Below, in pieces: positions 24,232-31,335 of a DNA stretch of 64,000 nt. Position numbers and translations under genes: made by a program. The notes beneath the pieces are model-generated. The model saw only the letters and a list, made by a program, of their open reading frames with translations. It ran no database searches and had not been told where the DNA came from. The stretch is from Neokomagataea thailandica NBRC 106555 (GTDB taxonomy: Bacteria > Pseudomonadota > Alphaproteobacteria > Acetobacterales > Acetobacteraceae), in the NCBI RefSeq assembly GCF_001598495.1, contig NZ_BCZB01000003.1:1-64000 (forward strand), in the 5' to 3' direction. Every line of letters starts with the position of its first letter. The first letter of the stretch is position 1.

Positions 24232-25566
24232 TCAGCCGATACGCTCGCCATGGAGCGAGATATCGAGGCCTTCGATTTCTTCTTGTTGAGAAACGCGCAG
24301 CCCTATAACGAGGTCAATAACTTTCAGGAGAATAAAGGTGACGACGCTGCACCAGATGATGGTAACACCGACGGCTTCTGCCTGAATGATGAATTGGTGC
24401 CATGAGCCGACAACACCTGATGGGTTGGCATCTGTTGCGGAGAGTGGGCCATAAGCGAGAAGACCGGTTAACAGAGCGCCAACGATACCGCCTACGCCAT
24501 GTACGCCGAAAGCATCAAGGCTGTCATCATAGCCTAAAGCGTGCTTCAGAGCTGTTGCTGAGAAGTAGCATACAACACCTGTAACGAGGCCGATGATGAG
24601 GGCATTGCCCGGCAGCACAAAGCCAGCAGCGGGTGTGATGGCAACGAGGCCTGCGACGGCACCGGAGATAATGCCAAGAACCGTTGGCTTCCCTGTTTTG
24701 ATCCATTCGACCAGAAGCCACGCGATGCCGGCGCCTGCTGTAGCGATTTGCGTTGTTGCCATGGCCATACCTGCACGGCCATTAGCGCCAACGGCAGAGC
24801 CGGCGTTAAAGCCAAACCAGCCAACCCAGAGAAGGGAAGCGCCAATGACTGCGTAGGTCAGGTTGTGGGGTGTGAGGTCGTCTTTACCAAAGCCATGACG
24901 CTTGCCCAGTACAAGCGCGGTCACAAGGCCTGCGACACCTGCGTTGATGTGGACAACGGTACCGCCAGCGAAGTCAACGGCGCCTAGGCCAGAGAGCCAG
25001 CCGAGCGGGCTCCAAACCCAGTGTGCAATTGGGGTGTAGACCAGCAAAGACCACAAGACGGTGAAGACGAACAGGGAAGAGAACTTCATACGTTCTGCGA
25101 AGCTGCCGGCAATCAGTGCTGGGGTAATGATGGCAAACGTCATCTGGAACATCATGTAGACGCTCTCAGGAATGGTCATGACGGTTGGGTTTGCACTGCC
25201 CGCGCCGAGCGTGAAGCCGATATCGGAGCCTTTGCTGATATTGGCACCGATTCCGTTCAGCATGAAGCGGGAGAAGTCACCAATGTAAGGTGTGCCCGCT
25301 CCAAAGGTGAGGCTATACCCAGCAATCATCCAAACGACGGTTACGGCACAGCAAATGGCAAAGGACTGCATGACCGTGGCAAGGATGTTCTTTTTACGCA
25401 CCATGCCCGCGTAGAACAGTGCCAGACCGGGGATTGTCATGAGAAGAACAAGGGCTGTGCTGGTCAGCATCCATGCTGTGTCGCCCGTATCAATGGCGGG
25501 TGGAGCTGCCATGGCAACGCCGGGGGCGAAAGCTGCCAAACAGAGGGCTAATTTTTTAAGGTTCAC
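24232..25566 (-). CDS. amtB: Ammonium transporter AmtB
   Basis: An inner-membrane ammonium/ammonia channel of 444 residues. An N-terminal signal peptide (through GVAMAAPP) precedes about eleven membrane helices. Conserved pore segments are visible: ALFYAGMVRKKN, a TPALIAGSFAERM segment, GGTVVHINAGVAGL with the first pore histidine, and DAFGVHGVGGIVGA with the second. No glnK (PII) gene is adjacent, although amtB is normally coupled to one, so its regulator must be elsewhere. The upstream region was checked for a sigma-54 site and none was found. It is divergent from the small frame and the alpha-ribazole phosphatase gene. Confidence 0.95.
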   Translation of the reverse strand: MNLKKLALCLAAFAPGVAMAAPPAIDTGDTAWMLTSTALVLLMTIPGLALFYAGMVRKKNILATVMQSFAICCAVTVVWMIAGYSLTFGAGTPYIGDFSRFMLNGIGANISKGSDIGFTLGAGSANPTVMTIPESVYMMFQMTFAIITPALIAGSFAERMKFSSLFVFTVLWSLLVYTPIAHWVWSPLGWLSGLGAVDFAGGTVVHINAGVAGLVTALVLGKRHGFGKDDLTPHNLTYAVIGASLLWVGWFGFNAGSAVGANGRAGMAMATTQIATAGAGIAWLLVEWIKTGKPTVLGIISGAVAGLVAITPAAGFVLPGNALIIGLVTGVVCYFSATALKHALGYDDSLDAFGVHGVGGIVGALLTGLLAYGPLSATDANPSGVVGSWHQFIIQAEAVGVTIIWCSVVTFILLKVIDLVIGLRVSQQEEIEGLDISLHGERIG

Positions 25567-25723
25567 ACTATAATCTCCCCAGTGAGGTCGTATCGTGATG
25601 TTGGTCTAAATGTAAAAACAAGAAAACCTTTCCCGTAGATGCGGCAGGTTTTTCATTTCTATAGCATATTGAATAAAAGATTTGTGTGTCTACGGTAGAA
25701 GTTTCTCGAAAATCATTCTGAGA

Positions 25724-25855
25724 GTGGATTTTGAGCAATATTCTTTATCGAGCTATGATTTGTCTCAATCTGCGGCGCTGAAGGAATTGACCAAAGGCTC
25801 TATTCACGCCCAAGGTGTTGCTCTTTTGCACGGTCAGGCTGAGGTTCGAGGGTGA
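25724..25855 (+). CDS. Possible small gene coupled to the alpha-ribazole phosphatase gene
   Basis: An open frame from GTG 25724 (or TTG 25682) encodes 43-57 residues, ending DLSQSAALKEL...HGQAEVRG. Its TGA overlaps the GTG start of the next gene as GTGA, the form typical of translational coupling in an operon. Codon use in the second half looks coding. No family is recognised and no strong ribosome site is seen. It could be a leader peptide, a small cobalamin-related protein or a gene remnant. Confidence 0.35.
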   Translation: MDFEQYSLSSYDLSQSAALKELTKGSIHAQGVALLHGQAEVRG

Positions 25856-26403
25856 ATATCCGTTTTCCAGTTGTGTTATGCCGCCATGCTGCCGTGATGG
25901 GGGTATCTGGTCGTTGTTACGGCCAGAGTGATGTTTGTTTGGCAGAGGGGTGGGAACAGTTTGGGGATGGCTTATCTGTTCTCGTGAAAGGTTCTGGTGC
26001 AAAAGTTATTCATTCCTCCCCTTTACAGCGCTGTCGTTTATTAGCCGAGTATGTAGCGCATAAAACGGGTTTGCCTCTGGAGGACGATCATCGCCTGCGT
26101 GAGTTGAATTTTGGGGCGTGGGAAGGGACGAAATGGGACGATGTTTCACGAATTCAGCTTGACCAATGGGCCGCAGACCCACTGGGCTTTGCGCCGCCTG
26201 GTGGTGAAAGTGGTCAGGAGTTGATTGAGCGCGTGCAGGCATATTGGCAGGATGTTCAGCATTCCGCCCAAGGGGTGTGCATTATAACGCATGGGGGACC
26301 ATTGCGGGTTTTAACGGCCTTAACCCGTGGAGAAATGCCTAATCTTATTGTGCCGTCAATGCCGCAGGGTAGTGTACGTGTGGTGCGCGCGTCTCAAAGT
26401 TAG
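25852..26403 (+). CDS. cobC: Alpha-ribazole phosphatase, histidine phosphatase family
   Basis: It probably dephosphorylates alpha-ribazole 5'-phosphate (or the cobalamin 5'-phosphate product) late in nucleotide-loop assembly. 183 residues. The phosphohistidine motif is CRHAAV, with Ala where most family members have Gly, followed by SSPLQRCRLLAEY, LRELNFGAWEG and the second histidine in IITHGGPLRV. The LRELxFGxWEG segment is typical of cobalamin-linked members. The start is GTG 25852. Its end overlaps the convergent bluB stop by 4 bases. The symbol follows enteric usage; it is not the same as the threonine-phosphate decarboxylase, also called cobC, at 47339. Confidence 0.78.
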   Translation: MNIRFPVVLCRHAAVMGVSGRCYGQSDVCLAEGWEQFGDGLSVLVKGSGAKVIHSSPLQRCRLLAEYVAHKTGLPLEDDHRLRELNFGAWEGTKWDDVSRIQLDQWAADPLGFAPPGGESGQELIERVQAYWQDVQHSAQGVCIITHGGPLRVLTALTRGEMPNLIVPSMPQGSVRVVRASQS

Positions 26404-27038
26404 CGCTGGATCCATTGTGTGCGTTCAGGGTTACGCTTTTCCCATCCAGCCCGCTCAAGCTCTGGCGTTGCGTGTTTCTCTTCGGGGTAGCCAACGCATA
26501 AATAAGCGATGAAACGCCAGTTTTCAGGTATAGATAATGTCTGGCTGACGGTTTCTGGGGTTAGGATTGATACCCAGCCGACGCCAATACCACGGGCAGT
26601 TGCGGCAAGCCAAAGGTTATGGATGGCCATTACGGTGGACCATGTTGTGGTTTCAGGCATGGTACTGCGCCCAAGGCCTTTGCCTTGCTCAGGGTCTTCC
26701 ACATTAAAAACGGCGATATGGTGCGGGGCATCATCGAGGCCTGAAAGTTTCAAAGAGGCGTAAATGCGTGCTGGATCATCTTCATAGCGCTCCAAGGCAT
26801 CTGCATTGCATTGTTTGAAGTCATTTCGGATGATTGCGCGGCGCTCAGGGCTGTCTATGCGTAGGAAGCGCCAAGGTTCGCTGAGGCCAACAGACGGTGC
26901 GCGGGTGGTGGCGGTGAGAAGGTCATTCAGATCTTTTTCTGGGATAGGATCACGACGAAAGCGCCTGACATCGCGGCGCCAGATGAAGAGGTCGTCGAGT
27001 TTCTTGTAGAAGGTTTCATCGAAAACCGGCTGTGGCAT
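26400..27038 (-). CDS. bluB: 5,6-dimethylbenzimidazole synthase
   Basis: It makes the lower ligand of cobalamin by oxygen-dependent fragmentation of reduced FMN. 212 residues, in the flavin/nitroreductase fold. Diagnostic segments include RRDVRRFRRDPIPE at the N-terminus, RAPSVGLSEPWRF, and a GVGWVSILTPE segment in the C-terminal half. Oxygen use fits the aerobic corrin pathway in this locus. The gene is third in a compact minus-strand set cobT-cobS-bluB, with a 10-base gap from cobS. Confident by the family signature and by its neighbours. Confidence 0.92.
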   Translation of the reverse strand: MPQPVFDETFYKKLDDLFIWRRDVRRFRRDPIPEKDLNDLLTATTRAPSVGLSEPWRFLRIDSPERRAIIRNDFKQCNADALERYEDDPARIYASLKLSGLDDAPHHIAVFNVEDPEQGKGLGRSTMPETTTWSTVMAIHNLWLAATARGIGVGWVSILTPETVSQTLSIPENWRFIAYLCVGYPEEKHATPELERAGWEKRNPERTQWIQR

Positions 27039-27048
27039 GGGTGAAACC

Positions 27049-27828
27049 TTATGTCAGAAGCATGGCGAAAAGGGTGAGAGTGGCGGCTTCTACGCAGCAT
27101 ACGGTTGCGCCGAGGATATCCCCTGTAAAGCCATTGAGGTGTCTGAGAGTTTGGTAGCGCATCAATACGACGAGGCCTAGTGTCAGGGCGCAGGCTAGGA
27201 AGGCCATAGCATAGGGTAAGAGGAGAAGGGCAAGACAGAAGGCGCAAAATAGGCTGCTCAGCATACGGTCTTTTGAAAGTCCAGTGAGTTGTTTGGCGAG
27301 GCCGTCTGGGCGTGCGGCGGGACAGAAAGTGACCAATATTGGCATGGCTGCACGTGCTAAGGTCGCACTGATGGCAAGTGCAGGAAAGATGGCGCGGTCT
27401 GGGAGGGTGGCTAGAGCGGTAACGCGTATGGAAATATAGAGTAGGAGTGCTAGAGCACCGAAGCTTCCGATGCGGCTATCCCGCATAATGGTGAGTTTTG
27501 TTGCGGTATCTTTGCCGCTGCCTAAGCCATCCATCGTATCGGCTAAGCCATCTTCGTGGAGGCCGCCTGTCAGGAAGATCTGGCACAATACGGACCATGG
27601 CGCAGCGAGGAGAGAAGAGGCGCCGCAGAGTTTGAGTAGTAAAAATAGTCCAGCACTTAAAGCGCCGATAACAGCGCCATAAAGTGGCCAGCACCATGTG
27701 GAGCGGGCGAGATCCCAAGGTGTTTGTTCATTGGCAAAGCGGCCAACGGGAAAGCGGGTCAGAACGCTGCCCGCACAGATGAGATCATCATAATAGCGGC
27801 GGATCGGCTGAATGATCATATTATGCAC
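27049..27828 (-). CDS. cobS: Adenosylcobinamide-GDP ribazoletransferase (cobalamin synthase)
   Basis: An inner-membrane enzyme that joins adenosylcobinamide-GDP to alpha-ribazole (or its phosphate) in the last assembly step. 259 residues, with hydrophobic helices throughout the second half. Conserved segments are SVLTRFPVGRF, STWCWPLYGAVIGAL and the acidic FLTGGLHEDGLADTMDGLG, which carries the metal-binding residues. It overlaps the end of cobT by 8 bases and is followed closely by bluB. This is cobS in the Salmonella sense (CobV in Pseudomonas), not the cobaltochelatase subunit. Confidence 0.93.
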   Translation of the reverse strand: MHNMIIQPIRRYYDDLICAGSVLTRFPVGRFANEQTPWDLARSTWCWPLYGAVIGALSAGLFLLLKLCGASSLLAAPWSVLCQIFLTGGLHEDGLADTMDGLGSGKDTATKLTIMRDSRIGSFGALALLLYISIRVTALATLPDRAIFPALAISATLARAAMPILVTFCPAARPDGLAKQLTGLSKDRMLSSLFCAFCLALLLLPYAMAFLACALTLGLVVLMRYQTLRHLNGFTGDILGATVCCVEAATLTLFAMLLT

Positions 27829-28876
27829 GGTTGGAGATGGATGCTTCAGCGAAGGTCGCCATATTGTGATGACAGGTGAGAGCCGCGCGTAAGAGTGGAA
27901 GGGCTAAAGCCGCACCGGAGCCTTCTCCTAAACGTAAACCGAGATCAAGCAAGGGTGTAAGGCCCATATGTTGCGCGAGTGCGCGATGCCCAGTTTCTGC
28001 AGAGCAATGTGCAAGGCGTGTATGCGCGAGAAGCTGTGGGTTGATAGCGAAGAGTGGGAGTACGGCCGCTGTTACGACAAATCCATCGAGTAATGTTGGA
28101 ATGCGGTGGTGGCGTGCGGCTAGTGTTGCGCCCATCATGGCGGCAAGCTCGTGTCCGCCAAGGCAGCGGGCGATGTCTAAGGGGTTTTGAGCGTGGGTTC
28201 GGTGTAATGCGCAGGCACGGGCGATAATGGTGGCTTTATGCGCTACTCCAGCATCGTTAAGGCCTGTGCCGCGTCCCGTCCAGTAAGAGGCATCATGGCC
28301 GAGGAGGGCTGTGGCTAATGCGGCCGCTGCGGAGGTATTCCCAATGCCCATTTCGCCGGGGCAGAAGATGCGTGCGTCATGTGGGACCGAGTGATATCCG
28401 GCTTTGACGGCGTTCAGGAAACGCTCTTCACTCATGGCGGGTGCGATGGAGAAATCGTCCGTTGGGGTGAGGTCAAAGAGGGGAAGGACAGAAAGATGGG
28501 CGTTTGCGTGGCGGCTTAATTGGTTAATTGCGGCGCCACCACGTTCAAAATTAGCCACCATTTGTGCTGTGACGCTGGATGGATATGGGGAAACGTTTTG
28601 TGCGGTAACGCCGTGGTTGCCCGCAAAAATGGTGACGTATGCGGGGTCAAGTTGGGGTTTTGCCGTGCCTTGCCATGTACCCAACCAGAGGGTGATGTCT
28701 TCTAAACGCCCTAAACTGCCAGGTGGCTTGGTCAGCGTGTGCTCGCGTTCAGTAATGACGGTTGCTGCTTCAGTGCAAGGCGGCGGCAAAAATGCGCAGG
28801 CGGCTTGCAGACCTTTCATAGAAGAAAAGTCAGGCGTGAAGAGAGCGTTTTTGGGGGTAGAAGATGCGGATGGCAT
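27821..28876 (-). CDS. cobT: Nicotinate-nucleotide--dimethylbenzimidazole phosphoribosyltransferase
   Basis: It activates dimethylbenzimidazole by transferring phosphoribose from nicotinate mononucleotide, giving alpha-ribazole phosphate. The call is about 351 residues from ATG 28876, the usual family length; the frame is open back to 29026, but that part is low-complexity and would overlap cobU. Motifs: TKPPGSLGRLEDI near the N-terminus, FAGNHGV, GEMGIGNTSAAA, and the catalytic glutamate in LRLGEGSGAAL near the C-terminus. It heads the cobT-cobS-bluB set and is divergent from cobU across about 53 bases. Not to be confused with the CobT cobaltochelatase subunit. Confidence 0.93.
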   Translation of the reverse strand: MPSASSTPKNALFTPDFSSMKGLQAACAFLPPPCTEAATVITEREHTLTKPPGSLGRLEDITLWLGTWQGTAKPQLDPAYVTIFAGNHGVTAQNVSPYPSSVTAQMVANFERGGAAINQLSRHANAHLSVLPLFDLTPTDDFSIAPAMSEERFLNAVKAGYHSVPHDARIFCPGEMGIGNTSAAAALATALLGHDASYWTGRGTGLNDAGVAHKATIIARACALHRTHAQNPLDIARCLGGHELAAMMGATLAARHHRIPTLLDGFVVTAAVLPLFAINPQLLAHTRLAHCSAETGHRALAQHMGLTPLLDLGLRLGEGSGAALALPLLRAALTCHHNMATFAEASISNRA

Positions 28877-28929
28877 GGAGGTTGTTTTGTGCTGATATGG
28901 GGTAAGATGCAAGAGCTTTGGGTGTTGTG

Positions 28930-29457
28930 ATGGCGCAAGGAATGTCGGGTGTGACTTTGGTGCTTGGAGGTGTGCGTTCTGGCAAAAGTCGTTTTGCTGA
29001 GGGGGAAATTGCGCGTTGTACGGCACCTTGGGTGTATGTGGCGACGGGTCAGGCCTTTGATCAGGAAATGCGTGAGCGCATTACGGAGCATCAATCGCGG
29101 CGGGATAGTCGGTGGCATACGGTGGAAGCACCATTTGATGTGGCGCAAGCATTGGATGAGGCTGGAGAGAAGCCGGTTTTGTTGGATTGTTTGACGCTGT
29201 GGCTGACGAATATACTGCTGGAAAATCGTTGTGTTGATGAGTTTGTATCTCTCTTGTTAGCCGCATTGCGGCGGCGTGTTGGGCCAACGGTTTTGGTGGG
29301 GAATGAGGTTGGACTTGGTGTCGTGCCGGAAAGTGCCTTAGGGCGGCGTTTCCGGGACGAGGCGGGCGTGCTGCATCAGCGCATTGCGGCTGAGGCGGGG
29401 CGTGTTGTGTTTGTTGCCGCTGGGCTGCCGCTTGTGTTGAAGGGGAAAGCACTTTGA
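28930..29457 (+). CDS. cobU: Adenosylcobinamide kinase / adenosylcobinamide-phosphate guanylyltransferase
   Basis: A bifunctional enzyme that phosphorylates adenosylcobinamide and then attaches GMP. About 175 residues from ATG 28930; the frame could also begin at the TTG four codons earlier. The P-loop is GGVRSGKSRFAE, the guanylylated histidine lies in TEHQSRRDSRW, and LLDCLTLWLTN and NEVGLGVVPE are family-specific. It is divergent from cobT and precedes the riboswitch leader by about 35 bases. Also called cobP in alphaproteobacteria. Confidence 0.93.
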   Translation: MAQGMSGVTLVLGGVRSGKSRFAEGEIARCTAPWVYVATGQAFDQEMRERITEHQSRRDSRWHTVEAPFDVAQALDEAGEKPVLLDCLTLWLTNILLENRCVDEFVSLLLAALRRRVGPTVLVGNEVGLGVVPESALGRRFRDEAGVLHQRIAAEAGRVVFVAAGLPLVLKGKAL

Positions 29458-29491
29458 CAGTGCTGGAGCGCCACTTTACATGAAGGGTATT

Positions 29492-29712
29492 GGTTCCCTG
29501 ATGAAGGGATGAAAAGGGAAGTCGGTGCGGCGCTTTACGCTTAGTCTGACACTGCCCCCGCAACTGTGAACGGTTTGTGTTTCATTGAGCTTTGAGCGTG
29601 TGAGGTCAAAGCAGCCACTGGGGTGATACTCTCTTTGTGAGAGGTAGCTCTGGGAAGGTGGATGAAATGAAGCAGCTTTCGGGCTGCTGTGCCGTAAGTC
29701 AGGAGACCTGCC
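29492..29712 (+). promoter_or_regulatory. Cobalamin (B12) riboswitch
   Basis: Conserved pieces appear in order: GGTTCCC, GATGAAAAGGGAA near the start, CCCCCGCAACTGT, GCCACTGG, GGGAAGG, then CAGGAGACCTGCC at the end. This is the full cobalamin aptamer, which lowers expression when adenosylcobalamin is abundant. It lies between cobU and the DUF1636-cobW-cobN operon. The DNA from 29713 to 29870 has further hairpins, including GCGCGCAT/ATGTGCGC near 29794-29835, and probably holds the switching structure. Confidence 0.93.
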
Positions 29713-29870
29713 ATGAGAGCGAGCATTGCTGGCTCTGAGAGTTGAGAGTCGTAAACTGGCGGGGTGCCCGGTGGACGAAGATGTGCGGTTGCGCGCATTC
29801 TCCCCAATATGGGGCTCTTTATGTGCGCCCTGTCTGGTTTCGTGATGAAGCCGTATGAGGACAGGATTGT

Positions 29871-30263
29871 GTGTTGAGTGATGTCAGGGATGCCGTCTTA
29901 GACGGTGGAAAACCGATACTATCCGTCTGTGTGACGTGTGGTAAGCGGGAAGATGGCACGGTGCAGGGGGAAGAACTGCATGGTCGTCTTAAGGATTATG
30001 CCTCGGCAGGTCATTTTGAGTTGCGTGAAGCGCGGTGTTTGGCCAGTTGCCGGAAGAATACGGCGGGTAGCGTATCCATGCCGGGGCGTTGGAGCCTTCT
30101 TTTGGGGCATTTGACGCCAGATTTGGCACAAGATTTAGCGGCTTTTACCACAATTTATGCAGCCTCTAAGACAGGGGCTGTGATGCCGTCTAAGCGTCCA
30201 GAAACGCTGCGTGATGTGATTTTGGGGCGTATTCCCCCGCAAGATGGTTTTCAGAGGGGTTGA
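29871..30263 (+). CDS. DUF1636 metal-binding protein, ferredoxin-like
   Basis: The first gene under the cobalamin riboswitch, about 130 residues. Four cysteines (near 20, 23, 56 and 60, as CVTC and CLASC) resemble the pattern of thioredoxin-like [2Fe-2S] ferredoxins, which suits the DUF1636 family. Such genes recur in proteobacterial cobalamin loci, but their role is unproven; electron donation to a corrin enzyme or metal handling are both possible. The start is GTG 29871 with GAGGACAGG upstream. cobW starts 4 bases after its stop, so the two are co-transcribed. Confidence 0.75.
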   Translation: MLSDVRDAVLDGGKPILSVCVTCGKREDGTVQGEELHGRLKDYASAGHFELREARCLASCRKNTAGSVSMPGRWSLLLGHLTPDLAQDLAAFTTIYAASKTGAVMPSKRPETLRDVILGRIPPQDGFQRG

Positions 30264-30267
30264 TTTC

Positions 30268-31329
30268 ATGACGAATGACAAACGCGCATCCGGTAAAATT
30301 CCTGTAACGGTCGTAACGGGCTTTCTTGGCGCTGGAAAAACAACGCTTTTGCGGCATGTTTTGACTCAGCCGCATGGACGGCGGATTGCGGTCATCGTGA
30401 ACGAATTTGGCTCTCTTGGCATTGATGGTTCTTTGTTACGGTCTTGTGGGATTGAGGGCTGCCGGGATGAGGATATTGTTGAACTGGCGAATGGTTGTTT
30501 GTGCTGCACCGTAGCGGATGATTTTCTGCCAACGATGCAGGCGCTGATTGATCGTGATGACCCGCCTGAGCATGTGGTGATCGAGACGTCTGGCTTGGCG
30601 TTGCCGAAGCCGCTTTTGAAGGCGTTTGGCTGGCCGGGTATTCGTACACGTATGACGGTAGACGGCGTGGTGACGTTGGTGGATGGCCCTGCTTTTGTAG
30701 AAGGGCGCTTTGCGGATGACCCAGAGGCGGTTGCAGCGCAGCGTGCGGCTGATCCGTCCTTGGATCATGATAATCCTCTGGTGGAGGTCTTTGAGGATCA
30801 ATTGGCATCGGCTGATTTGGTTGTTCTGGGTAAGACGGATTTGATGACGTCTGATGCGGTGGATGTTGCTGAAAAGGCTGTTCAGGAGCAAGTGGCGCGT
30901 TTTTCATCACGGCATGTGCCCGTGTTAAAAACGAGTGAAGGCCGGATTGATGCGTCTGTTTTGCTTGGTATTGGTGCGGCAGCAGAAGATGATTTATCGG
31001 CCCGTCCATCCAGCCATGATGGGGCGGATGATCATGAGCACGATGATTTTGACAGCTTTGTTGTAACGGTGCCTGAGCAGGCCGATGTTTCGGCTTTTGT
31101 TACGCATTTAGAGACGATCGCTGGGCGGTTCGATCTTTTGCGGATTAAGGGGTTTGTTCCGGTGGCGGGTAAGGCGCGACGTTTGGCGGTACAGGGCGTA
31201 GGGACACGTTTTCGTCATGAGTTTGATTCCCCCCGGACAGCGGAGTTGACTGAAGGGCATTTGGTTGTGATTGGCCGTCATGGTTTGGACCGTGAGGCGA
31301 TTGAAGCCGCACTGAAGACACAGGGCTAA
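30268..31329 (+). CDS. cobW: Cobalamin biosynthesis GTPase CobW
   Basis: A G3E-family GTPase and metallochaperone, thought to deliver cobalt to the corrin pathway. About 353 residues from ATG 30268, with AGAGGGG upstream; the longer frame from 30244 is not needed. The Walker A motif is GFLGAGKTTLLRH, the metal-binding CxCC motif is GCLCCTV, and GKTDLM is the guanine-recognition segment. A His/Asp-rich stretch (DDHEHDD) around residue 255-260 precedes the CobW C-terminal domain. cobN follows after 6 bases. Regulation by the upstream riboswitch is expected. Confidence 0.93.
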   Translation: MTNDKRASGKIPVTVVTGFLGAGKTTLLRHVLTQPHGRRIAVIVNEFGSLGIDGSLLRSCGIEGCRDEDIVELANGCLCCTVADDFLPTMQALIDRDDPPEHVVIETSGLALPKPLLKAFGWPGIRTRMTVDGVVTLVDGPAFVEGRFADDPEAVAAQRAADPSLDHDNPLVEVFEDQLASADLVVLGKTDLMTSDAVDVAEKAVQEQVARFSSRHVPVLKTSEGRIDASVLLGIGAAAEDDLSARPSSHDGADDHEHDDFDSFVVTVPEQADVSAFVTHLETIAGRFDLLRIKGFVPVAGKARRLAVQGVGTRFRHEFDSPRTAELTEGHLVVIGRHGLDREAIEAALKTQG

Positions 31330-31335
31330 AGTATC

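Noticed and set aside
25567..25723. Possible nitrogen-regulated sigma-54 promoter for amtB
   Set aside because: Searched on the minus strand for the GG-N10-GC pattern with TGGCAC/TTGC context; nothing acceptable was found.
28877..29026. 50-residue N-terminal extension of CobT
   Set aside because: It would overlap cobU and is low-complexity; ATG 28876 gives the usual length.
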